DNA from: Bosea sp. BIWAKO-01
Lineage (GTDB): Bacteria; Pseudomonadota; Alphaproteobacteria; Rhizobiales; Beijerinckiaceae
NCBI RefSeq assembly: GCF_001748145.1
Contig: NZ_BCQA01000001.1
Span: 4,800,501 to 4,864,500, forward strand
Direction of reading: 5' to 3'
DNA: 64,000 nt
Each line of letters begins with the position of its first letter. Positions within the stretch are counted from its first letter, which is position 1. The notes beneath the pieces are model-generated. The model was not told the DNA's origin and ran no database searches. It saw only the letters and a list, made by a program, of their open reading frames with translations. Below, piece by piece: positions 25,201 to 32,409 of the stretch. The translations under genes were made by a program, and so were the position numbers.

Positions 25201-25331
25201 TTTGGCGGGCACGTGGCCAATGTACAGCTGATGGGAAAACTTGGCGGGCAACCGTCCGGCTGGCCGTTCAGGCAAATACGGTCGTATGGACTAGTGAGCG
25301 AGGCTCGGCGACATACTACCGTTGTCGTTAG
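22239..25331 (+). CDS. Transmembrane protein kinase with helix-hairpin-helix and two peptidoglycan-binding domains (YegI-related)
   Basis: 1030 residues. Kinase domain about 1-300: Gly loop LGRGGEGIVKAV (19-30), Lys39 in AAKIYH, catalytic loop VVGDINHSSVLV with Asp141, and the metal site FIDSDSF (Asp159/161). The position that is normally Asn (Asp+5) is Ser here. A CPWC pair near residue 322 suggests a zinc site. Two close hydrophobic segments (about 398-436), then a helix-hairpin-helix region (IKGIGNARKLTLKSYGIE, about 520-568), a third membrane segment (655-672), a Pro/Ala/Ser linker, and two PG_binding_1 repeats (about 778-838 with ADGIWGPRSRTALKEF, and 868-928 with GEGVWGPASRDALRDF). A C-terminal domain with four Cys ends the protein. 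Kinase plus HhH matches E. coli YegI; the wall-binding end would be periplasmic. Confidence 0.85.
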   Translation: MGDIYRTSTGRIVQLGAVLGRGGEGIVKAVQGDQNLAAKIYHANIAAERRDKVLAMVDAGWHKSAGFVAYPIEALFETRSGTFAGFTMRKVGGHKAVHQLYSPTGRKTAFPTATYPLLIRAVSNVARAMASVHATGCVVGDINHSSVLVASDATVTFIDSDSFQVNHAGRQYACQVGVPEFTPPELQGQRLDQVVRTANHDAFGLAVLVFYTLIMGRHPFAGRFKGSGDMPMDRAIREFRFAYSSRSAATQMDPPPHVPTLKDMPLPIAEALERAFGPPGAMPAGRPSAEEWVLLLDRAEAELSRCSQNSAHHYFRSGPGCPWCRMEQAYPGFSAFVPILPPALGTPGSTVNLGQLIAAMRGIPDPGAPPDLSSLMPQNLAPAASQSVLDARQARMTRWGVGGAGAALGITLLLGVGGGATFFGWVALVGGAALALNAPSAVANLQISEQRARTAWKDLEERFRRAAGNENFGRVRRDGEALVQLLQALPGEEARRLAELDAKRRDCQMRRHLERFAIDRVKIKGIGNARKLTLKSYGIESAADVSLHRIEGIHGFGPSIAQALLGWRRSVEAKFVFDPRQPIDPKDIAAVRVDIAKRRSDAEGRLRQTIPLLQKAETDARSLRTNPGPEAAQAWAALKQSEADSKALNATATDFARFGGAGLVALVLLVMGSQFARKPSTVSVSAPAPSIAVPSAPTRTAASAPISPPASTASAAPTNASVIVAPAPIEVSARAPSLNVPTLPPPIEVKSVPAGGEDASLSQFTQVPAGVRPLNLLDRTDSARIQQRLAALGYLNGTADGIWGPRSRTALKEFRRTSGLGLDDRWDIATQLALLSEGALRAGSAAVPINLSAAVEASYTPPEGAMRNPLNRVDALWAQARMRDLGFYAIDGEGVWGPASRDALRDFKAMNGLPADDVWDATTEQALGGIAAVRAAQTFVGGFAASASECSTGTAGQPPINIGSRRAEAFGGVCNFDDVQRDGANSSVWRARGQCTADGKTWRATVRLAVQANTVVWTSERGSATYYRCR

Positions 25332-25359
25332 ATCCGCTTGGCAACGACGTCGTTCATAG

Positions 25360-25587
25360 TCACTCTGCCACGAACCGGCTGACGACCACGAGCAGCACGT
25401 AGAGCCAAAGACAGACCGAGATTGCATAGGTGATGAAGGGGGATCGCGCGATCCGTGTCGTCTGGGCGACGCCCTGTATGCCGCGGGCTGGGTTCATGTA
25501 AATGAGCCATTGGATGATAAGGGCCGGCACCAGCAGAACCTTCCAGAGCCGGTCGATGCGAACCCGCGGAATATTATCGCGCGCCAT
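25360..25587 (-). CDS. Small hypothetical membrane protein (75 aa)
   Basis: ATG at 25585-25587 with GGGGAGATTC directly upstream. Two hydrophobic helices (LWKVLLVPALIIQWLIYM and AISVCLWLYVLLVVVSRF) joined by a basic loop. It ends 28 bp from the kinase stop and is convergent with it. No family recognised. Confidence 0.6.
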   Translation of the reverse strand: MARDNIPRVRIDRLWKVLLVPALIIQWLIYMNPARGIQGVAQTTRIARSPFITYAISVCLWLYVLLVVVSRFVAE

Positions 25588-25871
25588 GAATCTCCCCGAG
25601 TCTGAAGTTGCGATCGATCGGTGGCACGCAATCGCGCAGAATTCTCATGATATTGGACCTCAAAGCAGGAGGATACTCTTTTCCGGACCGGCCACGTTTC
25701 CACGTTTAGCGACTTCAGCTTTCGCAAAGCTGCCAAGACGCTGGTGATCCGGAGGGACCAGAGCCGACTGAAAGCCCCTGTACCGAATGTCCGCTTGCGG
25801 GCAATACTCCAATGTCCGCAACTGGCGCACTGTCGAAGTGGATGTAATCGCGATCCACCGGTGCAAGCCAC

Positions 25872-26417
25872 TTATATGGCAAGCACCTTGAGCAGATCGA
25901 CGGTACTTGATACGCGAAATTTCTTCAAAAGATTCGCTCGGTGGATGTGGACGGTCCGGTGGCTGATCTGTAGCGTCCGCGCGATGTCCTTGCTGCTGCA
26001 GCCTTCGTAGAGCAGCTTCGCGACTTCTCGTTCGCGCGAAGTGAGGCGATGGCTGGACGAAACCCCGGGCGCCGCCGCGACGCTCAGATCCACGAACGTC
26101 CAGATTACGCGATCGTAGGGCTGGCTCCGGTCGAGCGTCGCCCCGTTGACACGGCACCAGAAATTCTCGCCGTCGCAGCGCTTCATCAGCCAGTCGTCTG
26201 AATAGAAGCCCTGCTCGGCGAGGATGGGAGCGATCCGCCGGCCTCGCAGCTCGAACTCCTCGACCGACGAGTAGAATGCGGCGAATGACTGCCCCTTGAT
26301 CTCGTCCGGCGTGCCGCGCCACATCTCGCAAAACAGCGCGTTACATTCGACGATGACACGCTTGTAGAGGACTGCGCAGGACACCGGCAGTCGAACGAAC
26401 AGTTCCTCGTAGTTCAT
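25872..26417 (-). CDS. PAS-LuxR family transcriptional regulator
   Basis: 181 residues. Residues 1-110 look like a PAS sensor: LPVSCAVLYKRVIVECNALF near the start, then YSSVEEFELRGRRIAPILAE and the terminal strand DRVIWTFVDLS. Residues 120-181 are a LuxR/GerE helix-turn-helix with LTSREREVAKLLYEGCSSKD and HRTVHIHRANLLKKFRVSS. The gene is divergent from the amidohydrolase/Liv operon with 203 bp between starts, holding paired palindromes, so it most likely controls that operon and itself. The ligand of the PAS domain is unknown. Confidence 0.85.
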   Translation of the reverse strand: MNYEELFVRLPVSCAVLYKRVIVECNALFCEMWRGTPDEIKGQSFAAFYSSVEEFELRGRRIAPILAEQGFYSDDWLMKRCDGENFWCRVNGATLDRSQPYDRVIWTFVDLSVAAAPGVSSSHRLTSREREVAKLLYEGCSSKDIARTLQISHRTVHIHRANLLKKFRVSSTVDLLKVLAI

Positions 26418-26462
26418 CTTTCCTCCCCGGCAGAGACCAACCGCATTCCTGGGGAATGCCGG

Positions 26463-26541
26463 TTGCCTAGGTAAGCACGGTGACTGGACAGCCCCGTCAT
26501 CGCCAACCTTAATCAGTCACCATACCTATTTGCCTAGGTCA
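26463..26541. promoter_or_regulatory. Paired palindromes, candidate operators of the PAS-LuxR regulator
   Basis: TTGCCTAGGTAA at 26463-26474 and TTGCCTAGGTCA at 26530-26541 are near-palindromes around CCTAGG, 67 bp apart. Between them GGTGACTG (26479-26486) and CAGTCACC (26514-26521) form a perfect inverted repeat. The region lies between the divergent regulator and amidohydrolase genes. Confidence 0.5.
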
Positions 26542-26620
26542 CCCTCATCGCACAAGAACCTTTTCCGGTTCACGAGAATGCGCTGCGGAGCCGGGCCCGC
26601 GTTAAATCTGTGAGGATCGG

Positions 26621-27853
26621 TTGAGCCGCCAGCACCTGACCAATCTCCGCGTGCTCGATGTCCGTATGGGGCAGCTGAGATCCGATATCTGCGTGTCGAT
26701 CCAGGGGGAGCGCATCGTCGAGATCAGTGACCGCGCGCCCAGCGACGGCGATGGCGAAACCATCGACCTGGGCGGTCGCGTGCTGATGCCGGGCATGATC
26801 GACTGCCACGCCCACGTCACCGCCGTGCAGCTAAATCTCGCCCCGACGCGTCAGCTCCCGGTCTCGCTGGTCACGGCCGGAGCCTCGCGCATCATGCGCG
26901 ACATGCTCATGCGTGGCTTCACGACGGTGCGTGATGCGGGCGGGGCCGATCGTGGGCTCAAGCTCGCCGTCGAGCAGGGCTTGTTCGTCGGCCCCCGCCT
27001 GTTCATCTGCGGCCGGGCGATCAGCCAGACGGGTGGTCATGGTGACTTCCGTCCCCAGATCGACCAGCCGGACCCCGGCTCGTTCGACCATCTCTTCAAC
27101 GGCATCGGCCGCATCGCCGATGGCGTGCCGGAGGTCCGACGCGCCGCGCGCGACGAGATCAGGCTCGGCGCGGACCACATCAAGATTATGGCCTCGGGCG
27201 GCGTCGCCTCGATGGCCGACCCGATCGACTTCCTGCAATATTCGGAAGAGGAGTTGGAGGCCTTTGTCGACGAGGCCCGTCGTGCCCGCACCTATGTGAT
27301 GGCGCACACCTACACGGCCGATGCGATAGCGCGCTGCGTCCGGGCCGGCGTGCGCAGCATCGAGCACGCCAATCTGATCGACGAGGAGACGGCCGCGCTG
27401 ATGGCCGAGCGCGGCGCCTTCATGGTGCCGACGTTAGTGACCTATGAGGCGCTAGCGCGGGAAGGTCGCGCGCTCGGCTTCTCCGAGGTCGGGTTGGAGA
27501 AACTCGCGAAGGTGCTCGATGTCGGCACACGGTCGCTGGAGATCGCGAAGGCGGCCGGCGTGAAGATGGCCTACGGCACCGACCTGCTCGGCGATCTGCA
27601 TCGCTACCAGTCGGATGAATTCCGGATCCGCGGCGCCGTACTGAGCGCCGCAGAGGTGATCCGAAGTGCCACCGAGACGGCCGCCGAACTCATCGGAATG
27701 GCCGGCCAGCTCGGCGTCGTCGCGCCCGGAGCCTACGCCGACCTACTCGTCGTCGATGGCAACCCGCTGGACGATCTCGGCCTGCTGCAGGGCCAGGGAG
27801 AGCATCTGCGCGCCATCGTCCAGGGCGGCCGCTTCGTCAAGAACGAGCTTTAG
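26621..27853 (+). CDS. Amidohydrolase-family metal-dependent hydrolase
   Basis: 410 residues from a TTG start at 26621, preceded by TGAGGATCGG; no ATG fits. The N-terminal metal site is PGMIDCHAHVTAV (HxH), the metal-bridging Lys lies in GADHIKIMASGG, further His ligands are in YVMAHTYTADA and RSIEHANLID, and the catalytic Asp is in KMAYGTDLLGDLHRYQ. This is the set of the imidazolonepropionase/Xaa-Pro dipeptidase-like branch of the superfamily, which cleaves amide bonds in peptides or cyclic amides. The end NPLDDLGLLQGQGEHLRAIV is family-typical. It leads an operon with a Liv-type transporter, so its substrate is probably imported by that transporter. The actual compound is not known. Confidence 0.85.
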   Translation: MSRQHLTNLRVLDVRMGQLRSDICVSIQGERIVEISDRAPSDGDGETIDLGGRVLMPGMIDCHAHVTAVQLNLAPTRQLPVSLVTAGASRIMRDMLMRGFTTVRDAGGADRGLKLAVEQGLFVGPRLFICGRAISQTGGHGDFRPQIDQPDPGSFDHLFNGIGRIADGVPEVRRAARDEIRLGADHIKIMASGGVASMADPIDFLQYSEEELEAFVDEARRARTYVMAHTYTADAIARCVRAGVRSIEHANLIDEETAALMAERGAFMVPTLVTYEALAREGRALGFSEVGLEKLAKVLDVGTRSLEIAKAAGVKMAYGTDLLGDLHRYQSDEFRIRGAVLSAAEVIRSATETAAELIGMAGQLGVVAPGAYADLLVVDGNPLDDLGLLQGQGEHLRAIVQGGRFVKNEL

Positions 27854-27895
27854 CCGACACGTCTCGCATCGCGATAAACAGGGGAGATCACGGAT

Positions 27896-29113
27896 ATGAC
27901 TTCGATCAACAGACGGCGAATGGGCCTCGCGGCGATCGGCTTCGGCACGCTGCTGCTGGCCGGAACTACCTCGGCCTTCAGCCAGGAGGCATACCGTCTC
28001 GGCGCGCTCAACCCGATCACGGGCGCCGGCAACACATATGGCTCCGGGATGCAGAAGAGCATCATCGCCGCGGCGGCCGAGGTCAACGCGGCGGGCGGAG
28101 CGGCCGGGCGCAAGCTCGAGGTCTTCGCCGAGGATGACCAGACCTCGCCCGAGCCCGCGGTGCTTGCGGCCAAGAAGCTGATCGAGGTCAACAAGGTCAA
28201 TGCGATCCTCGGCACCTGGTCGTCGAGCGTCTCGCTCGCAATCCAGCCGCTCACGAAGTCGTCGAACACGATCTTCATGCACACCTCGTCGGCGCCGCAG
28301 CTGTTCTCGCAGAACGAGCGCCTGCTGGGCTGGGGCTATCAGTCGGGCAGCAAGTACAACGGCCAGGCCATGGCCGCTGCCGTCGCCAAGGAAGGCTTCA
28401 AGAAGCCGGTCATCATGGCGTTCAACAACGATGCCGCCACCGGCAATGTCGGCTTCTTCCGGACGTTCTGGGAGGCTTCCGGCGGCAAAGTGCTCGCCTC
28501 GGTGGTCTATGAGCCGCGCCGCACGAGCTATCGTTCGGAACTGCAGAAGGCACTCGCCTCCAATCCCGACGTCGTGGTGCTCTCGGGCTATCTGCCGGAC
28601 ACCAGCATCATCCTTCGCGAGGCCTATGAGCTCGGCGCGACCGCGAAGTTCCTGATCCCGGGCTGGGCCGCCGGCCCACAGCTGATCTCGGCGCTCGGTC
28701 CGGAGGTGTCGGAGGGCGTGCTCGTCTACGAGTCTGTTCCCGACATCGAGGGCGCCGCCTTCAAGCGTTACAGCGAGGAGTACAAGAAGGCGCTGGGTTC
28801 CACCGGCGAGGACAATGTCTTCGCGGCGCAGTCGTACGACATGGTGATCACACTCGCTCTGGCGATCGAGAAAGCCGGCGCCGCCGCCGACAACCTCGCC
28901 ATCGCCAAGGCGGTCCGCGAGGTCGCTAATCCGAACGGCCAGAAGGTGGGCAGCTTCGCCGAGGGCCAGAAGGCGCTGAAGGCCGGCCAAAAGATCAACT
29001 ACGAAGGCGCGTCGGGCCGCCTCGACTTCGACGAGGAAGGTAACGCGGTCGCCGATTTCGCGGTGTTCACGATCGACAAGGGTAAGTACGCCAAGCGCTA
29101 CGTCCTGAAGTGA
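27896..29113 (+). CDS. Branched-chain amino acid-type ABC transporter, substrate-binding protein
   Basis: 405 residues, ATG after AGGGGAGATCACGGAT. A Sec or Tat-like signal peptide is present: NRRRMGLAAIGFGTLLLAGT with a twin-arginine-like head, cleaved near SAFSQ. The mature part starts YRLGALNPITGAGNTYG, the peptide-binding-fold type I opening of LivJ/LivK proteins, with later VIMAFNNDAATGNVGFFRTF and AAQSYDMVITLALAIEKAG. The binding protein sets transporter specificity; despite the name many such systems carry amides, short peptides or aromatic acids. It is followed by two permeases and two ATPases in the order typical for complete Liv systems. Confidence 0.9.
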   Translation: MTSINRRRMGLAAIGFGTLLLAGTTSAFSQEAYRLGALNPITGAGNTYGSGMQKSIIAAAAEVNAAGGAAGRKLEVFAEDDQTSPEPAVLAAKKLIEVNKVNAILGTWSSSVSLAIQPLTKSSNTIFMHTSSAPQLFSQNERLLGWGYQSGSKYNGQAMAAAVAKEGFKKPVIMAFNNDAATGNVGFFRTFWEASGGKVLASVVYEPRRTSYRSELQKALASNPDVVVLSGYLPDTSIILREAYELGATAKFLIPGWAAGPQLISALGPEVSEGVLVYESVPDIEGAAFKRYSEEYKKALGSTGEDNVFAAQSYDMVITLALAIEKAGAAADNLAIAKAVREVANPNGQKVGSFAEGQKALKAGQKINYEGASGRLDFDEEGNAVADFAVFTIDKGKYAKRYVLK

Positions 29114-29182
29114 CATAACGCTGAAGTGAGACAAGCCGGGTCGGGGCGTCCAGTACGCCCGGCCCGGATTTTGGAAAGCTCG

Positions 29183-30061
29183 ATGTCCAACCTCGCCGAT
29201 TATCTCAACCTCGTCGTGTCCGGCGCCGTGCAGGGCATGATCATCGCGCTTGCCGCGCTGGCTATCTCCCTGTCCTTCGCTGTGGCGCGCTTTCCGAACG
29301 CCGCGACCGGCGACATCATGACGCTCGGCGCCTATACGGCGGTGATCGTGCAGGCTGCGGCGACCGGCTCGTTGCTCGCCGGCAGCATCGCCGCGATGCT
29401 CGTGACGGTCGCTCTGAGCGTGGCTTCCTACTTGCTGGTGTTCCGGAAGCTCGCGGACCGGCCTCTGGTCACCTCGCTCATCGCCTCCATCGGCATTGCC
29501 TTCTTCCTGCGCAGCACGCTGACCCTGTTCCTCGGCTTCGATCAGTACGTCTTCAGGGTGCCGATCATGCGCGGCATCAACTTCTCCGGCGTGCGCATCC
29601 TGCCGATCGATCTTTGGCTGGCAAGCATTTCCGCGACCGTCCTGGCCGGGGTCTTTGCGCTGCTCTTCCTGACGCCGCTGGGCCGGCGCATGCGCGCCGT
29701 CGCCGCCGACAGCAACCTCGCGCGCGCAAGCGGCATCCGCTCCGGCCAGGTGATGATAACGCTCTGGGCGATCGTCGGGCTGCTCAGCGCCATCGCCGGG
29801 ATCATGGTCGGCATCAAAACGGTGGTGACGCCGGAATTGGGCTGGGACCTGCTGCTGCCGGCCTTCGCTGCGGCGATCCTCGGCGGCATTGGCAGCCCGG
29901 TCGGCGCCGTCCTCGCCGCGATCGGCCTCGGCATTGTGCAAGAGCTGTCGACGCCACTCGTCGGCTTCACCTACAAGATCGCACTCTCCTTTGTGGCGCT
30001 GATCGCAGTCCTCATCATCAGGCCGCAGGGCCTGTTCGGCCAGGCGGAGCGGGTGCGCTGA
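29183..30061 (+). CDS. Liv-type ABC transporter permease (LivH-like)
   Basis: The start is put at ATG 29183 (MSNLADYLNLVVSG), after GGAAAGCTCG; the frame open from 29126 adds a basic stretch unlike the family. 292 residues with about eight membrane helices. Family motifs: LAISLSFAVARFPNAATGDI near the N-terminus, RRMRAVAADSNLARASGI (the loop that contacts the ATPase) and AFAAAILGGIGSPVGAVLA. It pairs with the LivM-like permease, whose start lies 1 bp downstream. Confidence 0.9.
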   Translation: MSNLADYLNLVVSGAVQGMIIALAALAISLSFAVARFPNAATGDIMTLGAYTAVIVQAAATGSLLAGSIAAMLVTVALSVASYLLVFRKLADRPLVTSLIASIGIAFFLRSTLTLFLGFDQYVFRVPIMRGINFSGVRILPIDLWLASISATVLAGVFALLFLTPLGRRMRAVAADSNLARASGIRSGQVMITLWAIVGLLSAIAGIMVGIKTVVTPELGWDLLLPAFAAAILGGIGSPVGAVLAAIGLGIVQELSTPLVGFTYKIALSFVALIAVLIIRPQGLFGQAERVR

Positions 30062-30062
30062 G

Positions 30063-30947
30063 ATGATGTCCTATCTGATCGCCATCGGCATCATGACCAG
30101 CATCTACGGTCTTCTGACGCTCGGGCTGAACCTGCATTACGGCTACACGGGTATGATCAATTTCGGTCATGTCGCCTTCTTCGCGGTCGGCGCCTATACC
30201 TCGGCGCTATTCGCTGTCGCAGGCTATCCGATCACGCTCGGTGTCGTCGCCGGCACCGTCGCCGCGGCCGTCATGGCCTATCCGCTTGGCATCCTCTGCC
30301 TCAGGTTGAGAGCGGACTATCTCGCCATCGTCACGCTGAGCTTCTCGGAGATTGTCCGCCTCGTCATCATCAGCGAGGAATGGCTGACCAACGGCACACG
30401 CGGGCTGGCAGGGATTCCGCGGCCCTTCGCCGGCCTCGGTTACGGCAAGGCCGACCTCGCCTATCTCGCGCTGGTCGTAACAGGTCTCCTCGTTGCTGTG
30501 CTGGCGATCCGCAAGCTCACCGGCAGCCCCTTCGGCCGGCTTATCCGCGCCGTCCGCGACGACGAGGATGCGGTGCGCTCAGTCGGCAAGGACCCGGCCA
30601 GCATGAAGGTCAAGGTGCTGATGCTGGGCGGCGGCCTCGCCGGCCTCGCCGGCGCCTTCTACGCCCATTACGTCACCTATATCTCGCCGGACCAGTTCCT
30701 GCCGATCATCACCTTCTATGTCTGGATCGCGATGATCATGGGCGGTGCCGGCACGCTTTCGGGCGCGATCGCCGGCTCGGCCATCCTGCTGGTCTTCCTC
30801 GAGGGTTCGCGCTTCCTGCGCGACATCGTGCCGATTGTCACTGAGGTGCAGATGGCGAGCCTGCGCCTCGCCGTGATCGGCCTCGCGCTGATCCTGTTCA
30901 TGCTCTACCGCCCCCAGGGGCTCATTGCCGATCGCAGCCGCACATGA
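30063..30947 (+). CDS. Liv-type ABC transporter permease (LivM-like)
   Basis: 294 residues with about nine to ten membrane helices. LHYGYTGMINFGHVAFFAVG is the LivM signature and FGRLIRAVRDDEDAVRSVGK is the ATPase-contact loop. The C-terminal end MLYRPQGLIADRSRT is typical. Start ATG 30063 follows the LivH stop directly; an ATG at 30066 is an alternative. Its stop overlaps the LivG start (ATGA), so expression is coupled. Confidence 0.9.
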   Translation: MMSYLIAIGIMTSIYGLLTLGLNLHYGYTGMINFGHVAFFAVGAYTSALFAVAGYPITLGVVAGTVAAAVMAYPLGILCLRLRADYLAIVTLSFSEIVRLVIISEEWLTNGTRGLAGIPRPFAGLGYGKADLAYLALVVTGLLVAVLAIRKLTGSPFGRLIRAVRDDEDAVRSVGKDPASMKVKVLMLGGGLAGLAGAFYAHYVTYISPDQFLPIITFYVWIAMIMGGAGTLSGAIAGSAILLVFLEGSRFLRDIVPIVTEVQMASLRLAVIGLALILFMLYRPQGLIADRSRT

Positions 30948-31705
30948 CGCTCACCCTCAAAAACGTCAGCAAGCGGCTGGGCGGGCTCGACGTCGTCAAC
31001 GCGATGTCGTTTTCCGTGCGGTTAGACAGCCTCAACGGCATCATCGGCCCTAATGGCGCGGGCAAGAGCACGCTTTTCGCCGTGATCAGCGGCTTCCAGG
31101 AGGCTAATGCCGGGGAGATCACCTTCGCCGGAACCGCGCTCGGCGGGCTCAGCGCCGAAAAGCGCGCCCAGTTCGGTCTGGCGCGAACCTTCCAGGTCCC
31201 CCGACCGTTCTCGCACCTCACCGTCAGGGAAAACCTCGCCGTCGGCGCCCAGGACCAAGTCGGCGAAGGTGTCTTCGCGCCCTTCTTCCGCGGCGCCGCG
31301 GTGCGCGAGCAGGAACGCGCGATCTTCGAACGCGTCGATGGCGTAATCGAATTCCTGAAGCTCGGCGCCGTGGCGTCGCAGCCTGCCGGCCGGCTTTCAG
31401 GGGGCCAGCGCAAGCTGCTCGAACTCGGGCGCGCGCTGATGATGGAGCCGAAGTTCATCCTGCTCGACGAGCCTTTCGCGGGCGTAAACCCGGTGCTGAT
31501 CGACGAGATCTCCGAGCGCATCGCCGAGGCAAATGCCCGCGGCGTCGGCTTCCTCATCGTCGAGCACAACCTGTCATCGCTGGCGCGGCTCGTGCAACGC
31601 ATGCTGGTCATGGACCGCGGCCGGCTGCTAGCCGACGGCAAGCCGGACGAAGTCCTCGAGGACAGGATGGTCCAGGAAGCCTATATGGGCGGAGTCGTGC
31701 CATGA
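30944..31705 (+). CDS. Liv-type ABC transporter ATP-binding protein (LivG-like)
   Basis: 253 residues. Walker A GPNGAGKST, Q-loop near LARTFQVPRPF, ABC signature LSGGQRKLLELGRALM, Walker B FILLDEPFAGVNP and the H-loop in FLIVEHNLS. The long insert VGAQDQVGEGVFAPFFRG after the Q-loop is a LivG hallmark that LivF lacks. It forms a heterodimer with the LivF-like protein, whose start overlaps by 4 bp. Confidence 0.92.
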   Translation: MTLTLKNVSKRLGGLDVVNAMSFSVRLDSLNGIIGPNGAGKSTLFAVISGFQEANAGEITFAGTALGGLSAEKRAQFGLARTFQVPRPFSHLTVRENLAVGAQDQVGEGVFAPFFRGAAVREQERAIFERVDGVIEFLKLGAVASQPAGRLSGGQRKLLELGRALMMEPKFILLDEPFAGVNPVLIDEISERIAEANARGVGFLIVEHNLSSLARLVQRMLVMDRGRLLADGKPDEVLEDRMVQEAYMGGVVP

Positions 31706-32403
31706 GGCTTTTGACCGTCGAGGACGTATCGGCCGGCTATGGCGAGGTCGACATCGTCAAGCAGATGAACCTGACGGTGGATGCCGGGGAAATCGTGACG
31801 ATCGCGGGAACCAACGGCGCCGGCAAGTCGACGCTGGTCAAGGCGATCATGGGGCTGGCGCCGCGCTGCAACGGCGTGATCCGCTTCGGCGAGCATGATC
31901 TCCTCGCCATGAAGGCCGAGGACAGGATCAAATGCGGCATCAGCTACGTTCCGCAGGTGGCCAACGTCTTTGGGCCGCTGACGGTCACCGAGAACCTGCA
32001 GGTCGTCGAGCATGTAAAGGACCGTGGCGCACGAATCCGCGAGATGTTCGATCTGTTCCCTGCGCTCGCTGAGCGTCGGCGCGCCCAGGCCGGTTCGCTC
32101 TCTGGCGGCGAGCGCCAGCAGCTCGCCTTCGCCCGTGCGCTGATGCCGCGCCCGAAGATGATCCTGCTGGACGAGCCGACCGCGGCGCTCTCTCACGCGC
32201 TGGTAGAGCAGGTGCTGGGCCTGATCCGTGGGCTACCCGGGCTCGGGATCGCGGCGCTCGTCGTCGAGCAGCGAGCGCGCCAGAGCCTCGAGATCAGTGA
32301 CCGAGGCTATATCCTCGATAGCGGCCGGATCGTGCTCACCGGCGCCGCCAAGGCGCTGCTCGCCGACGAACAGATGGCGCGCTATTATCTCGGCCGGGCC
32401 TAA
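31702..32403 (+). CDS. Liv-type ABC transporter ATP-binding protein (LivF-like)
   Basis: 233 residues. Walker A GTNGAGKST, signature LSGGERQQLAFARALM, Walker B MILLDEPTAALSHA and H-loop Glu-Gln-Arg in ALVVEQRARQSLEISDRGY. The H-loop His is replaced: LivF proteins usually have Glu-Gln-Asn at this place too, so this is normal. Completes the transporter. The MetX-like gene starts 6 bp later. Confidence 0.92.
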   Translation: MRLLTVEDVSAGYGEVDIVKQMNLTVDAGEIVTIAGTNGAGKSTLVKAIMGLAPRCNGVIRFGEHDLLAMKAEDRIKCGISYVPQVANVFGPLTVTENLQVVEHVKDRGARIREMFDLFPALAERRRAQAGSLSGGERQQLAFARALMPRPKMILLDEPTAALSHALVEQVLGLIRGLPGLGIAALVVEQRARQSLEISDRGYILDSGRIVLTGAAKALLADEQMARYYLGRA

Positions 32404-32409
32404 CGGCCG

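Noticed and set aside
27743..29941. 732-codon minus-strand open frame across the Liv operon
   Set aside because: Its His/Arg/Asp-rich sequence is a GC artefact opposite a clear binding-protein and permease gene.
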